DNA from: Thermomucor indicae-seudaticae
Lineage: Eukaryota; Mucoromycota; Mucoromycetes; Mucorales; Lichtheimiaceae
Reading direction: 5' to 3'
DNA: 18,639 bases
NCBI GenBank assembly: GCA_000787465.1
Contig: JSYX01000638.1
Location: 1 to 18,639 of the forward strand
Part shown: piece by piece, positions 1 through 8,212 of the stretch
How positions within the stretch are numbered: the stretch's first letter is position 1
How the letters are laid out: every line of letters begins with the position of its first letter
The notes under the pieces: model-generated
Told to the model about the DNA's origin: nothing
Databases searched by the model: none
The model's input: only the letters and a program-made list of their open reading frames with translations
Translations under genes and position numbers: made by a program

Positions 1-95
1 CGACCAACAGGGAATTGAAGACCAGCCTTGGCGGAACGGGTTTGGGCCTTGGAACCAGCAGCAGCAGACTTGCCTCCAGATTTGCCTCCAGACAT
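1..95 (-). CDS. Histone H2A, N-terminal part (cut by window edge)
   Basis: Core nucleosome histone H2A, which pairs with H2B in the nucleus. The reverse strand from the ATG at 95 reads a Gly/Lys/Ser-rich tail (MSGGKSGGKSAAAGSK), then AQTRSAKAGLQFPVG, the typical H2A tail and start of the histone fold. Only about 31 residues are inside the window; the rest of the gene lies to the left. It is divergently arranged with the H2B gene that starts at 561, sharing a promoter of about 465 bp, which is the usual fungal layout. No intron is seen in the visible part. Identification is firm from the LQFPVG motif and the H2B partner. Confidence 0.95.
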   Translation of the reverse strand, partial: MSGGKSGGKSAAAGSKAQTRSAKAGLQFPVG

Positions 96-560
96 GATGG
101 ACTTGCGATGAACAAAAATAAAAGAAGAGGAAAAAAAGAACTCTGAGTAATGCAAGGCCAAGCGGGGGTTTGTGGTTTTTATAGTCTGAGTTTTTTTTTC
201 AGAATTTGTCATGAGAACAACGTCACGCAAGTTGAAATTTTTTTCTCGGAAGTCCAGCACGCACGCGCTCATCCTGAACAGGACACGTCCCCAACGACCG
301 CGTCAAGAGCAGTGAAAAAACCAAAAAAATTTTTATTGCATGTATGTCTTTAAAAGCGTGTAATCACGTGTTAAAACGCGTTTCTTACGTGCAGGACATA
401 GGATGATCACGCTGAAAACGCGATGAAGCTGCATGTTGCCTAAAGCGGATGTGTCGGAAATTGAAATTATGAGCATCCACGGTATTTAAAGGACGAGCTT
501 TCGCTTGTCGAATTCCCTGTACTCTATCGCATTCCATACCGCCTCTTTGTTTTTTACCAA
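96..560. promoter_or_regulatory. Bidirectional H2A/H2B promoter
   Basis: Spacer between the divergent H2A and H2B start codons. A TATA-like box for H2A is read on the minus strand (CTATAAAAACC, complement of 174-184). One for H2B is read on the plus strand (TATTTAAA, 483-490, about 70 bp before the ATG). Between them lie a CACGTG at 365-370, an ACGCGT (MluI cell-cycle box type) at 376-381, and two copies of AAAACGCG (373-380 and 415-422). These fit S-phase-coupled histone transcription, but the binding factors are inferred from motif similarity only. Confidence 0.75.
365..381. promoter_or_regulatory. CACGTG E-box plus ACGCGT (MCB-like) element
   Basis: CACGTG (365-370) is followed after five bases by ACGCGT (376-381), roughly central between the two histone genes. 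ACGCGT is the core of the MBF-type G1/S element in ascomycete yeasts. Its use here is inferred, helped by a second AAAACGCG about 42 bp downstream. Confidence 0.5.
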
Positions 561-938
561 ATGGCTCCCAAGGCTGACAAACCCGCTGCTGGCAAGGCCC
601 CCGCCAAGACTTCCACTGAAAAGAAGGTCAAGGGTGACAAGAAGAGAAAGGTCGCCCGCAAGGAAACCTACTCGTCTTACATCTATCGTGTCTTGAAGCA
701 AGTCCACCCCGACACTGGTATTTCCAACAAGGCCATGTCCATCTTGAACTCCTTCGTGAACGACATTTTCGAACGCATCGCTACTGAGGCTTCCAAGCTT
801 GCTGCCTACAACAAGCGCTCGACCATCTCGTCCCGTGAAATCCAGACTGCTGTCCGTCTCATTCTCCCTGGTGAACTCGCCAAGCACGCTGTCTCTGAAG
901 GCACCAAGGCTGTCACCAAGTACACCAGCTCCAAATAA
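561..938 (+). CDS. Histone H2B
   Basis: Core histone H2B, 125 residues, intronless, which forms the H2A-H2B dimer of the nucleosome. The N-terminal tail (about 1-33) is rich in Lys, Ala and Pro. The histone fold follows, with the family landmarks [19 protein letters not shown], then [35 protein letters not shown] and [19 protein letters not shown]. The lysine in AVTKYTSS is the conserved C-terminal ubiquitination site (Bre1/Rad6 target in yeast). The start at 561 gives the standard MAPK.. tail. The codons favour C or T in third position, as expected for a highly expressed gene. It is convergent with the SANT-like gene ending at 1163. Confidence 0.98.
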   Translation: MAPKADKPAAGKAPAKTSTEKKVKGDKKRKVARKETYSSYIYRVLKQVHPDTGISNKAMSILNSFVNDIFERIATEASKLAAYNKRSTISSREIQTAVRLILPGELAKHAVSEGTKAVTKYTSSK

Positions 939-1162
939 TTTGTTTATCTCGTCAACATTCTATCTCCCATTACCCGAAAACTTCTTGTACAGCAAAGACC
1001 TCTTCCATTGTATCCTCGTATACGTCTCTTTTTTACCTTTTTTTTTTTTATCTTCATCTGGGTTTGTCACGCTTGTTCATATTCACCAATCTTTTGGGTT
1101 TTACCAATTGTAGCTATATAAAACCGCCATAATCTTTTGCGAAGCATATTAATGTTCCTTTT

Positions 1163-2406
1163 TTATTGTGAGTTGCTGTTGTTGTTGTTGTGAGATGCTG
1201 CACGTATCTTTTCCAATTCGATTTCAAGCTTAAGTTGTTCTAATTTCATTTTTTGCATACGTTCTTCATGGTCCATTCTTTTTGTCAAAAATTCTAGTTC
1301 CATAAGTCTCAATTGCTTTTCTTCGATAAGTGCATCCGATACACGATGTCTATAGGATGACTTTGTTAGTCCTAGCAAAAGAGAGAGAGAGGTTGCATAC
1401 TTACCCCGTCTTTCTTCGTTTATTGCTAGCAACCGTGGATGCAAAGAACCTGGGTTCAGGAGTTGATGGTGCGGGTGCAATATTAACGGGCTGCCGCAGA
1501 AGCTGCTGCATAAGTTCGTTAACCTCGGTTCTCCAATGCGATGAGACAGTCGATGGTATTTGAGATTGACCAAAATTGCTTACAGACGGACGAGGTGGAT
1601 TTTCTTGAACTGTCTGTTGTTGTTGCTGCTGTGGTGCAGTTACTGGGTCGGGTATAGCTGTATTTACCGACGAGATACCGGGATTATTTTGGCTTGCCGT
1701 CTCGGAAGGTCGTGCTGCTGCTGGACTGGCGTCCGTTTCTTTGACGTTGGCTTCAGCGGTCGACGGCGGCGTTGTTACACCTGAACTGCTTGCAGGTATG
1801 ACGACAGGTGTCCCTGTTGGCTGCGACGTGCTTTGCTCTGAAGAATTATTATCATTGTCATTATCAGTCTCAGTAAAGATCTGTTTGCAGCGTTCGTAAA
1901 ACGGAAACTCCTTCTTCATTCGATCTAAAATATATCGATTTAAGTACGTGTGTGAGAGAGGGAAACACAGTTACTGATTTGGGGAAAGGGTAACGTAGTT
2001 ATTAGAGCGAACCTAGCAACTGCTTCTTGATATGTGCATTATTTTCATCCGCCAATTGGGCTTCCCAACGTTGATAACGGGTTTCGAGCCACCGTACTTT
2101 GAATTTGATAGCTTCATGATACATGATATTGCGAAAAACCTCTTCTGCGACCCTTTTGGCATATCCAGACTTGTTGCTTTTCCAGCAATCATAATGACCA
2201 GGCTGTTCCAAATCGTTCAACAGCAGCGCGACATCCTCATCCCTCCATTGCACATAACGTCTGGTTGTCTCCTGTTGTTGTTGCTGCTGCTGTTGTTGTT
2301 GTTGTTGTTGCGTTACTGGTTTCTCGTCTTCCTGCGTAGCAGCAAAAGGGTTTCCGATAGCCAAGGTTAAACCGGGATACGCTTGCGTAAGGGACGGATG
2401 CGACAT
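1163..2406 (-). CDS. SANT/Myb-like domain protein with poly-Q and C-terminal coiled coil
   Basis: Spliced model on the minus strand: exons 2406-2013, 1924-1405 and 1349-1163, 366 aa. Introns are 1925-2012 (88 nt) and 1350-1404 (55 nt, GTAAGT donor, CTAAC branch, ATAG acceptor). Residues 33-45 are 13 glutamines. Residues about 50-114 form a compact helical segment with three spaced tryptophans (W54, W75, W106, plus W114) and the pattern W-x-D-E-D..LL..L, resembling SANT/Myb-like DNA-binding domains found in Mucoromycota. A long Ser/Thr/Gln/Pro-rich middle follows, then a basic patch (NKRRK) and a Glu/Lys/Leu coiled coil near the C-terminus. The start ATG at 2406 is chosen because the sequence upstream of it is not protein-like. 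The first donor (G|GTTCGC) is atypical, although phase and downstream frame agree. Likely a nuclear DNA-binding protein; target and function unknown. A domesticated transposon protein is another possibility. Confidence 0.75.
2272..2310 (-). repeat. CAG/CAA tract encoding Gln13
   Basis: Thirteen consecutive glutamine codons (mixed CAA and CAG on the minus strand) lie just before the SANT-like domain. Mixed codons suggest a moderately old tract rather than a fresh expansion. Such tracts vary in length between strains. Confidence 0.9.
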
Positions 2407-3561
2407 GTCGTCCCCTTTCAACGATGTTGACAACTCTTTGATAACAACAATAACGCAAAAAGGAAGGGAAGAATTCCGCGTTCGAAATTTTTCTCGTGCC
2501 GAAATTTTTTCACGCTCACGCCATTTTTCATGCAATGATTCAGTGTGGAAATATGCAAGCACTGGTAAATATTGAAGAGCTTGTGACGAACGCAAGATGC
2601 GTTTTCAAAGTGCAACTGTAAAGTAACTATTACTAAAATCATTACATGTTTCTACAGCTATTGAGCACATGATTTATGCCCTAAAGCAAATGATATGCAT
2701 ATGTTTGCTCTCGAGTAATCCAGTCGTTCAGTCGCGATTTTATGACGTTCTCACTTCTGTTAACTTACTTCGACAGGCTTTTATAGTGAGTCGCGTCATA
2801 CTTACTGCAGTAACGCATTGTGATGTCGACTATATCGGACACGAGCAAACCTCTTCTTGAAAGATTGTCTCATTTAGACTTCCAAGACTCAAGAAATTGT
2901 ACTTTTTGATGCACACATAAACTATCGAAGAATGGACGCAAAGAAGAGTGCGATGAATACGGAGCTAGCAAGGGTTGCCTTGAAGCTCCTTTTCTTAACC
3001 CCAAGACGTGCATAGAGCTTCCTATTCTGCTAGTTTATGCCCCATAACATAAATACATTTACTTGATGAACGTTACCTATACTGACCTGGAATAGAATGA
3101 CACGTGTAGCAAGCGTCTAATGTCCTCAGCGATTACGTGGCAGATCCACCACCAGATACATGTCACTTTTCCATTTGGGTCACTGTAAACCTTATCGTCT
3201 TAGCATAGATGCTATAATCTAACGGTGAATGGAAAACTATATCTAACTAAAGGGGGCGTGCTGAGACAAAGCGGTGACATATCATCGATAAGATATACAC
3301 GACAACAAGAAAAGCATATAGTAGCCTTGTTCTGGAAAGTCATGAAGAAGGAGCTGGATCGTGTTTCCTATGAAGGCGCTTTGCCAAGCACGGTGAGACA
3401 ACAACAGCGGATTTCCAAAATATAAAACGTAACTTTGGGCTTCGACGTCATATATGTGGACGCGCGCCGACTTTTAAAAAATCCTTTAGCGGCTCATCTC
3501 GTTCCAAAAGTCTTTTTTCTTTTCCCTTTGTTTATTCTCATCAGTAGTAGAATTCGCAAAG
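2407..3561. other. Divergent intergenic region (SANT-like gene / cofilin)
   Basis: About 1.15 kb between two divergent start codons. It is AT-rich, and the small open frames here show no recognisable domain. It must carry both promoters. The right end has the features of a cofilin leader: a T/C-rich tract at about 3510-3540 shortly before the ATG and an AT-rich TTTTAAAAAA at about 3473-3482. A 66-codon plus-strand frame at 3225-3425 has no recognisable homology and is not called as a gene. Confidence 0.6.
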
Positions 3562-4227
3562 ATGGTAGGGTTCCTGATTCTGAAACCAGAATGGCGTACG
3601 AGATGCGGCTCATTAAAGGTCTTTTCTGTGTAGTCTTCTGGTGTCTCCGTCAACGACCAGGTCACGGAACTCTTTCAAGAGTTTAAGCTTCGCAAAAAGT
3701 ACAAGTACATCATCTTTAAGCTTTCCGGTAAGATGGATTATGAACAAACTCTTGGCTTTATATATTAACGTAATTGTTAGACGACTTGAAGGAAATTGTT
3801 GTTGAAAAGGCTGTCGAGTCCGGTAGCTACGACGACTTTCTAAAGTCCTTACCAGCCGATGAACCTCGTTTTGCCGTGTTCGACTTTGAGTATGAGAAAC
3901 CCGGTGAGGGTATGAGAAGCAAGATCACCTTTTATTCCTGGTAAGCAAAGCCCTATCGATGTATGATCGTGGTCCACTAACAAACCCTGCCTCCTTTTGA
4001 CCTCCGTATAGGATTCCGGATACCGCCAAGGTGCGCCAAAAGATGGTTTACGCTTCGAGCAGCAACACGCTGCGCAAGACCTTGGTCGGCTTGGCTATCG
4101 AAATCCAGGGCACGGACTTTTCAGAGGTGAGACAAACGTGACAGAAAAGACCGAAGAAAAAGTGAGCTGACTCGGTGTAAAGGTCGAATATGAGACTGTT
4201 CTCGAAAAGGCTTTGCGTTCCAATTAA
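3562..4227 (+). CDS. ADF/cofilin
   Basis: Actin-depolymerising factor that binds and severs ADP-actin filaments in the cytoplasm and cortical patches. Spliced model: 3562-3564, 3634-3727, 3781-3940, 4012-4126 and 4183-4227, giving 138 aa (yeast cofilin is about 143). All four introns are GT-AG, 53-71 nt. Residues 1-8 read MSSGVSVN, with the N-terminal serines where phosphoregulation occurs in the family. [16 protein letters not shown] follows, and the acidic FAVFDFEYE strand. The long actin-binding helix is visible at the start of exon 4 ([17 protein letters not shown]) followed by LRKTL, with the family's W-x-P-D-x-A-x-V-x-x-K-M pattern intact. The C-terminus is [14 protein letters not shown]. 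The first coding exon is the ATG alone, with the intron starting immediately after it. Convergent with the Sds3-like gene. Identification is very secure. Confidence 0.97.
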
Positions 4228-4506
4228 GCGGAAAAGAAGCGCAGCAGTATTTGTAGAATTACCCACCTCCCAAACACGCCCCAGACGCCCTTTATTCAAC
4301 TTTGATTTCCAATGATAAAAAAATGATATTTTAAAAACCATACATCTTCTGCTACTTGCATGCTGTTCTTTATACATAAATCAGTTCATGACTACAGAGA
4401 CTTGTGCGCGTTATGTAATGTGAGGAAGTGCTTGCTAGCTAGCTACATATTATGAAGGGATGGGATACTTGATTTACACACAGTTTGAGCGCAGAATCTT
4501 TTCTTA
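4228..4506. other. Convergent 3' region between cofilin and Sds3-like gene
   Basis: 279 bp between two stop codons facing each other. It is AT-rich, with AATGATAAAAAAATG-like stretches near 4311-4325 on the plus strand and a short GCTAGCTAGCTA tract near 4433-4444. It presumably holds both 3' UTRs and polyadenylation signals. No gene is seen. Confidence 0.6.
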
Positions 4507-6144
4507 TTATGAGGAGGCATGAGACGGCTTCTCTTGAACGATGAATGAGCGCCCGGAATATTGCGATTGGTATTGAGTGTCGGCCAGCGATGCTAACGTG
4601 TCCAACGGGGGAGAAGCAGGATGAGGATGAGGATGAGGAGGAGGAGGAGGAGGAGGAACGTGCTGTGGGCGGTTATTCAGGGAAGAAGGCGGCGAGATCC
4701 TGGGGAGAAGAGGCGGTACTGGATGGGAGGAAGAGGATGCCGTGTGCAAAGCAGGTAACTGTCGATTATTATAACTAGGCAATGCAGGCGCAAATACTCG
4801 ATGCTGCGGTTGTTGTTGTGGAGGAGCTGCTGCTGATGACGATGGTGGAGGCGAGATACGCGACCTGAACTGGTTGATAGCGGAGCGCAACAAATTTATA
4901 TCGTGTTCAGCTTCCTCATCTGCAAGCGGGACTATAACGGAATGTAATCACCCGAAAAATAGGGAATGAGTTAAGGGGCACTGATAATCATAAGCGTAAT
5001 GAATCATGCAAATGCAAAGTTGTTCAAAAAAGGATATCAAGCCGAGAAGGGCGTGGAGGTGGGACCCATTCTGCAACATGCTGATTGTCCAATGAACCTA
5101 AAAGGAAATCAAAGCCCGACAGTCAATTATGGGGACGCACAAACAACCAAAACTCTGTTTTCCGTCTCCTTACTGGCAAAGTTTTGAGCATAGTATTCTT
5201 GTTCCACTTTGCTGATTTGTTGTTGTATTGCTTGCATGATTTGCTGCCTGCATTCATGCTTGGCCACCTATATTTTTGTGATGTTAGCTAGTTGGACTCC
5301 TTTGCACATACATTATCTCTCTTATATTTGTATGTATCAGTACCCAAAATTGGTCGGTAGCAGCCTTCCGAGCTGCAGCAAATTTATTCTCGCAGTTGAC
5401 CTTATCCATCTCGTACTTGGCCTGGGTAACCTTGATTCTGTGTTCCCGCTTGTTCTCGATCTCTTTAAGGAGTCTAATGTACTCTGGATGGGTACCATCT
5501 CTAACAGCTTGTTCGATCTCGTCCAATTCGGCTAATCTATTGGTGACAAGTTAAATTTTTTTTTGTTTCCCTGCTGACACCCCCCTTCCTTCACACTTGC
5601 ATGAAACTTACTTCATTCTAATCTCTGCTTCTCGCTGAGCTCTTTTAGCTTCGCGCGCTTCTTTTGTCATGCGCTGACTCATGGTCCGTGTTTCTCTGTC
5701 GGTCTCACGCGTGGCTGAATTAGCGGCCCCTTTATTAGCTGCAGTGGTCGATTTGGCTCGCTTTTTACTCGGTCCGGCAGCGCTTCGTCGCGATCTCTTT
5801 CTGGCGGTAGTAGTAGTAGTAGGAGTAGCGGATGATGATGATGATGATGATGATAGTTCGGGCGGCTGGGAAGTACTAGTAGTAGCTTCTTGATTTGATT
5901 CGGACCGCGTCGCTCGCGTCTGTGTATCTGATGATGACGTGCCAGGCCCTCCTCCTTCAGCCGCAGGCGGCGGTGGCCCCGCTTCCTTGGCAGTGGATGG
6001 TTCCGATGCCTTTGTTGTTGGCTGGCTATTGTTATTATTATTGGCGGCTGCCGACCGGCTTGCACGCCGAGTGAGGATGCGGGGCGCCAGCGGGTCTTCG
6101 CCCTTGGATTCTCGCATATCTGCTGTCGCTCTGGGTTGTGCCAT
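4507..6144 (-). CDS. Sds3-family subunit of Rpd3/Sin3 histone deacetylase complex
   Basis: Predicted 438 aa in five coding exons: 6144-5612, 5536-5344, 5267-5174, 5097-5038 and 4943-4507. Residues 1-150 are low complexity (Asn, Ser, Thr, Pro, Gly) with basic clusters such as RKRSRRSAAGPSKKRAK that look like a nuclear localisation signal. Residues about 160-273 form a long charged coiled coil with the Sds3/BRMS1 hallmark GTHPEYIRLLKEIENKREHRI, then an FAAARKAATDQFW segment. Residues about 280-310 give a proline-rich linker and the motif PLADEEAEHDINLLR, similar in position to a short conserved C-terminal segment in SUDS3/BRMS1-like proteins. The tail is Pro/His/Ser-rich. Sds3 proteins scaffold the deacetylase complex around Sin3, and a Sin3 gene lies upstream on the same strand. 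Three introns are GT-AG (75-76 nt). The last, 4944-5037, appears to be U12-type AT-AC. Family assignment is good; the last intron is the uncertain part. Confidence 0.85.
4944..5037 (-). other. Putative U12-type AT-AC intron in the Sds3-like gene
   Basis: On the minus strand, exon ..CGGCTTG is followed by ATATCCTTTT, a full match to the U12 5' splice-site consensus ATATCCTT. A CCCCTTAAC (complement of 4970-4978) matches the U12 branch consensus TTCCTTAAC. The intron then ends at the first AC downstream of the branch (GATTAC, last base at 4944). The branch A to the 3' end is about 27 nt, somewhat longer than usual. Splicing joins G|AT into an Asp codon and keeps the frame. Reading straight through from the upstream exon hits TGA inside the intron. 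No GT donor fits this exon's end in the right phase. Confidence 0.7.
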
Positions 6145-6156
6145 TGCAGAGGAGTG

Positions 6157-6342
6157 CTAATGAAGGGAGAATGAGTAAAAAGAAAAAGTAGGAGAAAGGG
6201 AGACGTTGTGCGAGCGGCCAGTGAAATACAACGCCCGCAAAAAAGAAGCAAGAAGGTGGATCTCTACCTGAGTTCTAAAAGAAGAAGAGAGAGAGACAGA
6301 AAGAGGAAGGATGCAATGATTTGATTTAGACATGTATTTATA
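6157..6342 (-). promoter_or_regulatory. Core promoter and probable leader intron of the Sds3-like gene
   Basis: A TATA box (TATAAATACA on the minus strand, about 6333-6342) is followed by a strongly pyrimidine-rich stretch (CT runs around 6280-6300). Then comes a good donor, CAG|GTAGAG (intron start 6267), and an acceptor, CATTAG (end 6157), just 12 nt before the ATG. This would be a 111-nt intron in the 5' UTR. Inferred from signals only. Confidence 0.5.
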
Positions 6343-7761
6343 CATAACCCCGTGTTACAAGATAATGTGATTTGTCTACCTTTTCTTGCTGTGAGAGACA
6401 ACCAAGCCATTTTCCTCCCACATTTTTATGCAAACCAAACAAACACGTAAGCCCTTGTAAATAAAATTCCCGCCTTTCTCTCTTTGCATTCCACGTAAAT
6501 ACTGCGAACTCTTGTGGCACAACAAATAACATGCAGTATCTCCTCCTTTCTTTGCTGTGTCTGTTGCTTGATTGTGTTATCCATACAAGCAAGCCCATAT
6601 TTACGTAGGACCGAAGCGCGTGAAATTTTGTGAAACATCCGATCCCTACAACTTGTTCAAACGGTTGGTTTTTGCCAGGCACATGTCAAGGACAGGTAAA
6701 CAAATTAATAATACATGAAAAGACCTTCGAAAATATTATATGAAACATGTACTTGATCTCCATATTTTACACAGGGGAGGGGGAAGGTGCATTGGTCTGG
6801 GTTCATGGGTGTATATACAAGCGCATTGATGGTTCCTGGAGGCTGGAGCGGGGTACGGGTGGAAATGTCAGATGCGCTCGTGGTCATGGTAACACAGACT
6901 TTTTTGGCACTCGTCGATCTTGTCTGTCTCAAATGCATGAAATTGGCCATTGCTCTCCAGCTTTTAAACCAAATGACAATCCCTATCGTCTATCCATAAG
7001 AAATAAAGAACCAACAGTTACTAAAGGACAAAATAATTGATAAAGGAACACAATGGAGGTGAAGAAAATAAAGTTGTCAACTCTCAGTTTCCGTGCACAG
7101 ACACCGGTCAAGGGTCCATCGAGAGCACCATTTTGCTCTTGACAAAACCAGCCGCGCATTTTTCTTGTTCTTGTCCTCCTTATATTAGATTTTACTAGAT
7201 ACTGGTAGGTCCTTCTGGATCCAATTTGATGTTCAGCATCAAACTATGTCACTGAGACCCAGCGTCCAATCTTTAAAGGGAGCCCATGCCACGTTCAATC
7301 GTTACGTACAGAGTGCAAAAAGAAAGAATGCGAGATATCTGTCAGTTAACGAAGCTTCGTTATTTTGCTACTAGTTATTAAGCCATGCATGCTTGCATTT
7401 ATACTGAAGGCTCCGAAAATGCAGTGGTCATAAGAACAAAGTCTATGCAGCTTCACTTCGTTCCACCATCAGCATTTGCAGTGTTAGCCCTGAGCAAAAA
7501 CGCAGACAAATGGAACATCTGGTGCAGGTACCGTTTTAAAGTCTCGTATACTATAACCGCCTTTATGAGTCCTAAGATTCCAAGTTTTGCAGGATACGGT
7601 ATTTGATCAAGCATTTGCATGGCTTGAAATGTAGTTTCAAGAAGTATGAATGTTGTGTATACTAGAAACAGCCTATACACTGATGAGCCAAAGTGGATAA
7701 AATGCGTCTGTATGCATACTGACCGATGGTACAAGTGATGTAGATGACATAAACAGAAGGC
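6343..7761. other. Gene-poor spacer, left part
   Basis: About 1.4 kb without a convincing gene. A minus-strand open frame at 6705-6950 (81 codons) has mixed composition and no recognised domain. A stem made of GTCAAG..GAGCA and TGCTC-TTGAC pairs around 7107-7146. A perfect 16-bp palindrome lies at 7347-7362. No RNA gene could be supported. Confidence 0.5.
7347..7362. repeat. 16-bp perfect palindrome
   Basis: TAACGAAGCTTCGTTA reads identically on both strands. Short perfect palindromes can be protein-binding sites or hairpins, but at this length chance occurrence in a 3 kb spacer is possible. No function is assigned. Confidence 0.6.
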
Positions 7762-7842
7762 CTCAGCTACGGACAACCGCCTCGGACACCCCACCTACTA
7801 TTAAATGACGTAAGGAAGGCCATAGGTGGGGTCCTGCTAAGA
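7762..7842 (+). repeat. Left inverted-repeat arm
   Basis: Imperfect inverted copy of 8128-8212. It also contains an internal 9-bp inverted pair (ACCCCACCT at about 7788-7796 and AGGTGGGGT at about 7824-7832), so the arm itself can fold into a hairpin. Confidence 0.7.
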
Positions 7843-8127
7843 GGCGGCGTGTCCATGTCATCCCCAGTGTTTTTCGCATCACCTAAGAGAGTAACCTGAA
7901 TCTAGAAACGTCGTAGATACTTTCAAGAGCATGTTACAAGTCCTAACGGTGAACAATCCTGTTATCTTCTGATCAATCTGTATATTTTAGAAGGAAAACT
8001 CACCAAACAGGAAAGCATAAGCTAAGTAATCCATTGCCGTGCGAACAGGTATTCATATGGTGTCATAGGAGGCCGTAGGGGCCACTTTCTGCTTCAGACC
8101 TTAGCAGATAACAATGAGAATCATATG

Positions 8128-8212
8128 TCTTAGCAGGACATCGCTCTATTGCCTTGCTTACATCATTTAACAATAGGTGGGGTGTCCGGGGACCGGGTGA
8201 TCCGTAGCCGAG
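8128..8212 (-). repeat. Right inverted-repeat arm
   Basis: Inverted counterpart of 7762-7842. The best-kept blocks are GGACACCCCACCTA and GTCCTGCTAAGA as read on the minus strand. It is slightly longer than the left arm because of small insertions. Confidence 0.7.

Larger units (their letters stand above)
7762..8212. mobile_element. MITE-like element with about 80-bp imperfect terminal inverted repeats
   Basis: The left arm (7762-7842) and the reverse complement of the right arm (8128-8212) share CTC(A/G)GCTACGGA near the ends, then GGACACCCCACCTA, TTAAATGA(C/T)GTAAG, AAGGC(C/A)ATAG and the 12-mer GTCCTGCTAAGA, in the same order with small gaps. The intervening ~285 bp has no convincing coding sequence. 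This is the structure expected of a non-autonomous DNA transposon (MITE). No clear target-site duplication was found next to the ends, so the exact boundaries are uncertain and the superfamily is not assigned. Confidence 0.65.

Noticed and set aside
486..887. 133-codon minus-strand open frame over H2B
   Set aside because: It is the antisense shadow of the histone H2B gene; third-position bias explains its openness.
3225..3425. 66-codon plus-strand frame upstream of cofilin
   Set aside because: No recognisable domain, no supporting splice sites, and it lies where the cofilin promoter should be.
4507..4893. Separate small proline/histidine-rich protein starting near 4893
   Set aside because: The apparent start is TTG, not ATG, and the frame continues upstream into the Sds3-like PLADEEAEHDINLL segment, so it is the last exon.
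5679..6251. 190-codon minus-strand frame overlapping the Sds3-like first exon
   Set aside because: Alternative frame of the low-complexity first exon; the other frame joins correctly to the conserved Sds3 coiled coil.
7220..7270. C/D snoRNA-like boxes (TGATGT and CTGA)
   Set aside because: The boxes are too close together (about 35 nt), the C box is imperfect, and no terminal stem is seen.
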